DNA of 64,000 nt from Myroides marinus (GTDB lineage Bacteria > Bacteroidota > Bacteroidia > Flavobacteriales > Flavobacteriaceae): the NCBI RefSeq assembly GCF_900109075.1, contig NZ_FNYS01000012.1, positions 1-64,000 on the forward strand. The letters are read 5' to 3'. Under the pieces are notes generated by a model. The model worked only from the letters and a program-made list of their open reading frames with translations. It had not been told where the DNA came from and did not search any database. The translations under genes and the position numbers were made by a program. Positions 15,001 to 21,507 of the stretch are shown here, piece after piece. Numbering within the stretch: the first letter of the stretch is position 1; each line of letters opens with the position of its first letter.

Positions 15001-15657
15001 ATGGTTAAGACAGTAATATTTGACATGGACGGTGTTATCGTGGACACAGAACCTGTACATCGCTATGCTTATCATACACATTTCGCCGAACTAGGTATTG
15101 ATGTATCGGAGCATGTTTATAATTCATTCACAGGGCATTCTACTAAGAATACATACGAACGTATAAAGGAAATTTATGGAGTAGAGGGCGAAGTACAGTC
15201 CTTAGTATTGCGAAAGAGAGCCTTGTTTAACGAGTCTTTTGATACCAAACCTGATCTAGAATTAATCGATGGAGTGAGAGACCTTATCGAAGGATTACAT
15301 GCTAAAGGTGTGGAATTAGTAGTAGGATCATCAGCTTCTAAAAGTACTATAGATAGAGTCTTTACTAGATTTGGATTGTACCCATTCTTTACACATATAG
15401 TTAGTGGAGAAGAATTACCTAAGTCTAAGCCAGACCCTGCTATATTTTTAAAAGCAGCTTCTTTAGCTAAGTATAATGCTAAGGAAGAATGTATCGTTAT
15501 AGAAGATAGTACTAATGGAATAAAAGCTGCTAATGCTGCAGGTATAAGGGTGATAGGGTATAAGAGTGCTAACTCTAAACAACAAGACTATACAGGAGCG
15601 AACTATATCGTACATGATTTTAGAGATATAGACGCTGATTATATATTAGCACTATAA
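15001..15657 (+). CDS. HAD-superfamily sugar-phosphatase / beta-phosphoglucomutase-like protein
   Basis: A cytoplasmic phosphatase or mutase of HAD subfamily IA, 218 residues. Motif I is FDMDGVIVDTEPVH (nucleophile Asp8, acid/base Asp10), motif II is VVGSSAS, the motif III lysine is in LPKSKPDPAIFL, and motif IV is VIEDSTNGIKAA. The second Asp and the EPVH cap start are as in beta-phosphoglucomutases and small phosphosugar phosphatases. Substrate not readable. No partner gene is adjacent; it is divergent from the sigma operon. Confidence 0.9.
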   Translation: MVKTVIFDMDGVIVDTEPVHRYAYHTHFAELGIDVSEHVYNSFTGHSTKNTYERIKEIYGVEGEVQSLVLRKRALFNESFDTKPDLELIDGVRDLIEGLHAKGVELVVGSSASKSTIDRVFTRFGLYPFFTHIVSGEELPKSKPDPAIFLKAASLAKYNAKEECIVIEDSTNGIKAANAAGIRVIGYKSANSKQQDYTGANYIVHDFRDIDADYILAL

Positions 15658-15800
15658 GTATAAAGTCAAATACCTCATTTATTTTAAAATCAAATACAGT
15701 CTTTTACAATATCAATAAGCAGTATGTGATGTTCTAGTAAACTAATCACTACACATATTAAGGATATTTTGGGTGTGAAAGGGGTTAATTTGAGTTTGAT

Positions 15801-15834
15801 TTGTTTTTATAATGGGTAGAATTTATTAACTTTG
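15801..15834 (+). promoter_or_regulatory. Promoter of the 15865 membrane protein gene
   Basis: TTG at 15801-15803, a 23-base spacer, and TAACTTTG at 15827-15834 match the consensus; the ATG follows 30 bases later. Confidence 0.65.
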
Positions 15835-15864
15835 CGTTCTTTATAATAAAAGTTTATCAAATAG

Positions 15865-16380
15865 ATGTTTCACAGATATATTAAATTAGGTATCGCTGCT
15901 GTATTATTTGCAGTATCAGTTTTACAATTCGTAGAAGGTAATATAGGTAATGGTATATTCTTATTATTCCTTATGTCATTAGTAATATTGCTATATTATA
16001 AAAACGAATTTATCTTATTAGCGTTCTTAAAGCTTAGAAAGCAAGATTTCGAAGGAGCTCAAAAGTGGTTAGATAAAATCAAAAACCCAGAGACTGCTTT
16101 AGTACGTAAACAAAATGGATATTATAACTACCTAATGGGAATTATGACATCTCAGACTAACTTAAACGCTTCTGAAAAATATATGAAGAAAGCTGTAGAG
16201 TTAGGATTAAACATGGATCAAGACTTAGCAATGGCTAAATTACAGTTAGCAGGTATCGCTATGACTAAGAGACGTAAACTAGAAGCTACTAAGCTATTAG
16301 GAGAAGCTCAGAAGCTTGATAAACAAGGTATGTTAAAGGACCAAATCAAAATGATGAAAGAACAAATGAAGAGATTCTAA
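15865..16380 (+). CDS. Small membrane protein with a TPR-like C-terminal region
   Basis: The 171 residues begin with two closely spaced membrane helices (about 8-22 and 30-55), followed by a cytoplasmic helical region. FEGAQKWLDKIKNPE, YYNYLMGIM...ASEKYMKKAVELGL and ATKLLGEAQKLDKQG look like three degenerate tetratricopeptide helix pairs. The N-terminal part may belong to the DUF2892 group, but I am not sure. Function unknown. It has its own promoter and a hairpin terminator, so it is a single-gene unit. Confidence 0.8.
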   Translation: MFHRYIKLGIAAVLFAVSVLQFVEGNIGNGIFLLFLMSLVILLYYKNEFILLAFLKLRKQDFEGAQKWLDKIKNPETALVRKQNGYYNYLMGIMTSQTNLNASEKYMKKAVELGLNMDQDLAMAKLQLAGIAMTKRRKLEATKLLGEAQKLDKQGMLKDQIKMMKEQMKRF

Positions 16381-16404
16381 TCTCACTCTTTGTTAACAAT
16401 ATAG

Positions 16405-16432
16405 AAAGCTACACCTCGGTGTAGCTTTTTTT
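16405..16432 (+). terminator. Terminator after the 15865 gene
   Basis: Stem AAAGCTACACC / GGTGTAGCTTT with seven T after it. Confidence 0.9.
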
Positions 16433-16572
16433 ATGCAGATAAGTCAATAGGCTCAATAGTAGTTAAGAGAAGTAATCATATCAGCAGAATTGTTCTTTGT
16501 GAATAATTTGTATTGACTCGTTTTTTGAGTTAAAGCACACACCATTTTTATGGTGTTTTTTATTGAGGTGCT

Positions 16573-16643
16573 AGTACAGTGTAAGTATAGTGTAAGTATA
16601 GTGTAAGTACCAAAACACCGTAAAATGGTACTAAAACTATACT
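16573..16643. repeat. Intergenic 11-bp-unit hairpin repeat, copy B
   Basis: Three 11-base units in tandem: AGTACAGTGTA (16573-16583), AGTATAGTGTA (16584-16594) and AGTATAGTGTA (16595-16605), then AGTACCA. The last unit plus AGTACCA pairs with TGGTACT-AAA-ACTATACT (16626-16643), leaving a 13-base A-rich loop. It resembles the reverse complement of the element at 1786-1860. It lies between two convergent terminators in a 425-base gap with no gene; a tail at 16692-16728 resembles the tail after copy C. Confidence 0.75.
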
Positions 16644-16752
16644 AGGATTATGATAAGATTATAGTTTCATATCAACGAGCATTGAAGGAGATAAAAAGCA
16701 ATGTTGTCAAAAGGTTATTCAGTAGAGAGGATAAGGGGTAAGAATAGGACAT

Positions 16753-16785
16753 AAAAAACGCTTAAGAATTATTCTTAAGCGTTTT
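16753..16785 (-). terminator. Terminator of prfC
   Basis: Palindrome AAAACGCTTAAGAAT with complement; the minus strand continues with a T run. 20 bases beyond the prfC stop. Confidence 0.88.
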
Positions 16786-16805
16786 ATGTTTTAAGTATAG
16801 ATATA

Positions 16806-18398
16806 CTATTTAATCTCTTCTGATGTAAATCCTAACTTCACAGTAGGGAATTTACTTTGTGTCATCTGGATAGAGAATTCACTATCTGCTAGGAATACTA
16901 ATTGTCCTGATTTATCAAATGCTAAGAACTTCTGTTTAATACGTTTAAATTCTTTAAACTCTTCGTTCTTTGGATCTTCTGGACGTACCCAACATGCTTT
17001 ATATGCAGGGAAGTTCTCATAAGTACACTTAGCTCCATATTCGTGCTCTAGACGGTATTGGATTACTTCATACTGAAGCGCACCTACAGTACCGATCACT
17101 TTACGACCATTCATCTCTAGTGTAAATAACTGAGCAACTCCTTCGTCCATCAATTGATCAATACCTTTCTCTAATTGTTTTGATTTAAGAGGGTCAGCGT
17201 TGTTAATGTAACGGAAGTGTTCTGGAGAGAAGCTAGGAATACCAGTGAATTGCATGATCTCTCCTTCTGTAAGAGTATCTCCAATCTTAAAGTTACCAGT
17301 ATCGTGTAGACCTACGATGTCTCCAGCGTAAGATACATCTACGATTTCTTTTTTCTCAGCGAAGAATGCATTAGGACTAGAGAACTTAAGTTTCTTACCT
17401 TGTCTTACGTGTAGGTAAGGAGTGTTTCTCTCGAATGTACCTGATACAATCTTGATGAATGCTAAACGGTCTCTGTGCTTAGGGTCCATATTAGCGTGTA
17501 TTTTAAATACGAATCCTGAGAATGTATTTTCTTTAGGATCGATAACCCTTGTAGTAGATTCTTTAGCACGTGGAGAAGGTGCTATCTGTATGAAGCAGTC
17601 TAATAGCTCACGTACCCCGAAGTTATTTAATGCAGAACCGAAGAATACAGGTTGTAATTCTCCGTTGATATATGCTTCTCTGTCAAATTCTGGATAGATA
17701 CCCTCGATTATTTCTAATTCGTCACGAAGAGTATTCGCTGATTTTTCACCTACTAATTTGTCTAATTCAGGAGATGATAGATCAGAGATATTGATAGTCT
17801 CTTCAATGTTCTTACGGCTATCTTCACTGAATAGGTTGATGTTTTTCTCCCAGATATTATAGATACCTTTAAAGTCGTATCCCATACCGATAGGGAAACT
17901 TAGAGGAGTTACTTTTAAGTGAAGTTTTTGTTCTACTTCATCCATTAGTTCAAAAGCATCACGTCCTTCACGGTCAAGTTTATTGATAAACACGATCATA
18001 GGGATGTTACGCATTCTACATACCTCTACCAGCTTTTCTGTTTGCTCTTCTACCCCTTTAGCTACGTCGATAACTACGATAACACTGTCTACAGCAGTAA
18101 GTGTTCTAAATGTATCTTCAGCGAAGTCCTTGTGACCAGGAGTATCTAGAATATTAATCTTTTTGTCTTTATAGTTAAATGCAAGAACCGAAGTCGCAAC
18201 AGAAATACCACGTTGGCGTTCAATCTCCATAAAATCGGAAGTAGCTCCTTTTTTAATCTTGTTGTTTTTTACTGCACCTGCTTCTTGAATAGCTCCACCA
18301 AAAAGAAGTAACTTTTCAGTTAATGTTGTTTTACCAGCATCCGGGTGAGCAATTACACCAAATGTACGTCTACGATCTATTTCCTTTAAAAAACTCAT
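16806..18398 (-). CDS. prfC: Peptide chain release factor 3
   Basis: RF3 is a translational GTPase that recycles RF1/RF2 from the ribosome. At 530 residues it is full length. G1 is AHPDAGKTT (17-25), the switch I region follows, G3 is DTPGH, and G4 is NKLD. The domain order (G domain, EF-Tu-like domain 2, C-terminal RF3 domain with MNGRKVIGTVGALQYEVIQYRLEHEYGA) is complete. TACTTTTG at 18418-18425 on its strand is a probable -7 box, giving a leader of about 12 bases. It is a single-gene unit. Confidence 0.96.
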   Translation of the reverse strand: MSFLKEIDRRRTFGVIAHPDAGKTTLTEKLLLFGGAIQEAGAVKNNKIKKGATSDFMEIERQRGISVATSVLAFNYKDKKINILDTPGHKDFAEDTFRTLTAVDSVIVVIDVAKGVEEQTEKLVEVCRMRNIPMIVFINKLDREGRDAFELMDEVEQKLHLKVTPLSFPIGMGYDFKGIYNIWEKNINLFSEDSRKNIEETINISDLSSPELDKLVGEKSANTLRDELEIIEGIYPEFDREAYINGELQPVFFGSALNNFGVRELLDCFIQIAPSPRAKESTTRVIDPKENTFSGFVFKIHANMDPKHRDRLAFIKIVSGTFERNTPYLHVRQGKKLKFSSPNAFFAEKKEIVDVSYAGDIVGLHDTGNFKIGDTLTEGEIMQFTGIPSFSPEHFRYINNADPLKSKQLEKGIDQLMDEGVAQLFTLEMNGRKVIGTVGALQYEVIQYRLEHEYGAKCTYENFPAYKACWVRPEDPKNEEFKEFKRIKQKFLAFDKSGQLVFLADSEFSIQMTQSKFPTVKLGFTSEEIK

Positions 18399-18417
18399 TA
18401 TTAAAAATTTTGAGGTA

Positions 18418-18425
18418 CAAAAGTA
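18418..18425 (-). promoter_or_regulatory. -7 element of prfC
   Basis: TACTTTTG on the minus strand, 20 bases before the prfC ATG. No TTG at the expected distance. Confidence 0.45.
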
Positions 18426-18822
18426 CTTATATTTTGTTGAATTAAAAGACGTTTTTTAAATTATCAAAGGACTTCTGAGTAAAACAATTGTAGGTAGAAT
18501 ATGACTGACATAACAATATTTAGAAGCTATTGGAGTTATTTTATCAATGTTTTGAATCTAGATTTAGTATTAGTCTTAATCGGAGAGTATGTTTTAATGA
18601 TGTAATTCTCTGACTTTAGAAATGTATGGGATAATTATCTCAAGTTAATTAGAGTCACTGATCTGATCTAGGTTAAAAACACCTAATATTACCAATACTT
18701 CGTTAATTATTAGTTTTAATTTCTCAAAGTATTTGTATTATTGTGAGTTGGATATGTGTGGAGAGAGGTATAAAATGATATACTATATGTGTATTTATAC
18801 TTTATAGTTAGTATAAAATAAG

Positions 18823-18830
18823 TATTTTTG
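18823..18830 (+). promoter_or_regulatory. -7 element of the foldase operon
   Basis: TATTTTTG, 22 bases before the first ATG. No clear TTG element. Confidence 0.5.
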
Positions 18831-18852
18831 GAAAATAGTTTGTCTAGATAAT

Positions 18853-19731
18853 ATGTATATGAAGAAAAATCACTTAGTAAGAACCTTGATTATAGGAGCG
18901 CTATGTATAGGTACTATGGCTACTTCGTGTAATAAAATCGGTTCTTCTACATCTAAAGAAGGAGCAGTAGCTAGAGTGAATGATGTTTATTTAGATAAAT
19001 ATGAAGTTTTAGACTTAGTGCCTTCTAATGCTGATAAAGAAGATAGTTTAGCGATAGTAAATCGCTTTATAGATAAGTGGGCTACTAAGAACTTACTGAT
19101 AGAAGCAGCTGAACTTAACCTGTCTAAAGATAAGAAGGAGGAGATAGAGAAGCTCGTAGCACAGTTTAAGACTGATTTATTGATAAAAGATTATCTAGAA
19201 AAATTAGTGCAGAAGAATATTGATACTATTATCAATGAGAAAGATCTAAAGGTATACTACGATAAGTATAAGAATAATTTCTTAGTAGAGGATATGTTAG
19301 TCAAGATGTCTTACGCTAATGTGCTTAAAGACAATAGTAATTATGGAACTATCAGAAGATACTTTAGCTCTAACCGCAGTGAGGATCACAATAAGTTAGA
19401 ATCAATGTCTCTGCATATGAAAACTTATGCTTTAAACGACTCTATTTGGGTGGATGTTAAACAGATATATGATAAGTTACCATTCTTAAATAGTAGTAAT
19501 AAAGATAATTACTTAAAAAACAATAGCTTTTTTGAGGTAGAAGAAGAAAATAGTACTTATTTTGTAAAAGTGAATAAAGTATTGTCTAGAGGAAGTGTTA
19601 TTCCTTTTGAATATTTAAAAACCTCATTAAAGATGATGGTCATTAATGACCGAAAAATGGAACTATTAAAACAATACGAAGAAGATATTTTAAAGGATGC
19701 TAAAAAAAATAAAAGGTATGAAGTTTTTTAA
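18853..19731 (+). CDS. Lipoprotein related to SurA/PrsA-type peptidyl-prolyl isomerases
   Basis: A 292-residue lipoprotein: signal ending in MATSC, then VARVNDVYLDKYEVLDLVPS, the opening typical of SurA_N/PpiC chaperone proteins (A-x-V-N/G-D-x-x-I). A long charged helical region and a C-terminal EYLKTSLKMMVINDRKMELLKQYEEDI segment follow, as in foldases of this class. I do not see the conserved parvulin (rotamase) core in the middle, so it may be chaperone-only. An alternative start two codons later (MKKNH) is possible. Its 3' end overlaps or abuts the following SurA gene: same operon. Confidence 0.75.
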   Translation: MYMKKNHLVRTLIIGALCIGTMATSCNKIGSSTSKEGAVARVNDVYLDKYEVLDLVPSNADKEDSLAIVNRFIDKWATKNLLIEAAELNLSKDKKEEIEKLVAQFKTDLLIKDYLEKLVQKNIDTIINEKDLKVYYDKYKNNFLVEDMLVKMSYANVLKDNSNYGTIRRYFSSNRSEDHNKLESMSLHMKTYALNDSIWVDVKQIYDKLPFLNSSNKDNYLKNNSFFEVEEENSTYFVKVNKVLSRGSVIPFEYLKTSLKMMVINDRKMELLKQYEEDILKDAKKNKRYEVF

Positions 19732-21091
19732 TAAGAAGGTAATGTTAGCCTTAGGGTTAGCTCTTTCTTTTGTAGGTTTTGCACAAGCACAAACTAAACA
19801 AGGTAGAAAAATAGATGGAGTAGTAGGGGTAGTAGGAGATTACATTATCTTAGAATCAGAGATTGATAAAACGTTGATAGAGCTTAAAGCTCAACGTATA
19901 CCAGTAGGTGATTTGTCAAGATGTGATTTATTCGAAAAATTATTAGAAGACAAGCTTTTTGCTCACCAGGCTGAAATAGATAGTTTACCTGTGACTGATG
20001 CAGAGGTTACTACATTTATGAATGAACAGATTAACCGTATGGTAGAAGATGTTGGTTCTATTGATAAAATTATCAAGTTCTATAACAAGAAGAACGAAGA
20101 GGAATTACGCGAGAGTTTATTCGAGATTGTAAAGCAAAATAAGCTTACTCAGAATATGCAACAGCACATTGTAGAGAAAGTGACAATTACTCCAGAAGAA
20201 GTACGTCAGTTCTTTAATGAAATTCCAAAAGATCAGTTGCCAACTGTAGGTGATGAAGTGGAAATAGCTGAGATCGTAATTAAGCCAGAAATATCTAAAG
20301 AACAAAAACAAAAAGTAATCGATCGTCTAAACGAAATGAAGAAAGACGTATTAGAGAATGGAGCTAGTTTCTTTAGTAAAGCTGTATTGTTTACAGATGA
20401 TAGGGCATCTGCTAGTAATGGTGGATTCTATTCTATTAATAAAAAAACACAGTTCGTAAAAGAGTTTAAAGAGGTAGCCTTTAATATGGCAGAAGGGGAG
20501 ATATCAGAACCTTTTGAGACAGAGTTTGGTTTCCATATTATCTACTTAGAGAAGATACGTGGTCAACAGCTGGACTTAAGACATATCCTTTTAACGCCAA
20601 AACCTACTGATGAAGCTGTAGCAGAGGCTAAGAAGAAAATAGAAGGTATACGCGAGAAGATTGTAAATAAAGAAATCTCTTTTGCTGATGCAGCTGCAAG
20701 TTCTTCTGATAATAAGGATACTAAATTAAATGGTGGGGTAATGAAAGATCCTAGAAGTTTAGATCCTCGTTTTGAGCTTAATAATATGGAGGATAGAGAG
20801 CTTTATTTCTTAGTATCTAACTTAAAAGAAGGGGAAGTATCTCAGCCAGCATTGAAAAATGATATGCAGAAGCAAGAAAAGTATTACCGTATTGTGACAA
20901 TCAATAAGAAATATGCTGAGCATAAAATCGACTTCGTAGAGGATTTTACGAAAGTTAAGAATATGGCTTTAAACAAAAAACAGTCTCAAGAAGTAGAAAA
21001 ATGGGTATCTAAGAAAGTAGGAGACGCTTATATCAATATTCAAGGAGAATTTCGTGATTGTAAATTCCGTAATAATTGGTTGAAAAAATAA
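19718..21091 (+). CDS. surA: Periplasmic peptidyl-prolyl isomerase, SurA type
   Basis: A periplasmic chaperone and rotamase for outer-membrane proteins. Signal peptide MKFFNKKVMLALGLALSFVGFAQAQ, N-terminal chaperone region starting GVVGVVGDYIILESEIDKTL, then two parvulin modules: one around EIAEIVIKP...FETEFGFHIIYLEKIRG and one starting LDLRHILLTPKPTDE. The frame is open to an ATG at 19697, but that adds MLKKIKG before the signal peptide; the ATG at 19718 (457 residues) gives a normal signal. Either start overlaps the upstream lipoprotein gene, by 35 or 14 bases, so translation is likely coupled. Confidence 0.9.
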   Translation: MKFFNKKVMLALGLALSFVGFAQAQTKQGRKIDGVVGVVGDYIILESEIDKTLIELKAQRIPVGDLSRCDLFEKLLEDKLFAHQAEIDSLPVTDAEVTTFMNEQINRMVEDVGSIDKIIKFYNKKNEEELRESLFEIVKQNKLTQNMQQHIVEKVTITPEEVRQFFNEIPKDQLPTVGDEVEIAEIVIKPEISKEQKQKVIDRLNEMKKDVLENGASFFSKAVLFTDDRASASNGGFYSINKKTQFVKEFKEVAFNMAEGEISEPFETEFGFHIIYLEKIRGQQLDLRHILLTPKPTDEAVAEAKKKIEGIREKIVNKEISFADAAASSSDNKDTKLNGGVMKDPRSLDPRFELNNMEDRELYFLVSNLKEGEVSQPALKNDMQKQEKYYRIVTINKKYAEHKIDFVEDFTKVKNMALNKKQSQEVEKWVSKKVGDAYINIQGEFRDCKFRNNWLKK

Positions 21092-21114
21092 GAATATAAT
21101 AATCTGAAAGATAG

Positions 21115-21155
21115 AAAACGACATTTTAGCAATAGGCTAAAATGTCGTTTTTTTT
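21115..21155 (+). terminator. Terminator of the foldase operon
   Basis: A 16-bp stem (AAAACGACATTTTAGC / complement) with loop AATAG, then a run of T. Confidence 0.92.
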
Positions 21156-21315
21156 ATGTTTAGGCAGTAAATATCGCAATATGATATTTTAAGCATTAAA
21201 AATTAATTAATTTCAGAAAAGGATACTCTATTTATTAAAAGTATTGAATTTAATTCAGTGAAGTAGAATGTTTGTAAATAATCTTTTTTGTATTTCTAAG
21301 AAACATTAAAAACTT

Positions 21316-21344
21316 TTGAAAATAAATTACTTTGCGTAAATTTG
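21316..21344 (+). promoter_or_regulatory. Promoter of acnB
   Basis: TTG at 21316-21318, an 18-base spacer, and TAAATTTG at 21337-21344. It predicts a leader of about 155 bases, long for this genome. The leader contains a small palindrome, AATCTAT-TTA-ATAGATT, at 21389-21405. Confidence 0.65.
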
Positions 21345-21507
21345 CTGTGACAAAAATATAAACCTACTACTTGGTTATAAGTCTATTGAATCTATTTAAT
21401 AGATTATATGCTAGGTGAAGAGGTTAAACTAATAATTAATAACATTATAGGTTGATTAAGATTGCACTTTTTTATCCGTCAGCCTTTTTATTAAATAGAT
21501 AATAACT

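Larger units (their letters stand above)
18399..18852. other. Divergent intergenic region, 454 bases
   Basis: It lies between prfC and the foldase operon. The TACTTTTG box for prfC (minus strand, 18418-18425) is at one end and the TATTTTTG box for the foldase operon (18823-18830) at the other. Between them is AT-rich sequence with no gene, hairpin or repeat that I can recognise. It is longer than two promoters need. Confidence 0.5.

Noticed and set aside
16573..16643. CRISPR-like array
   Set aside because: Units are 11 bases, contiguous without spacers, and no cas gene is in the window.
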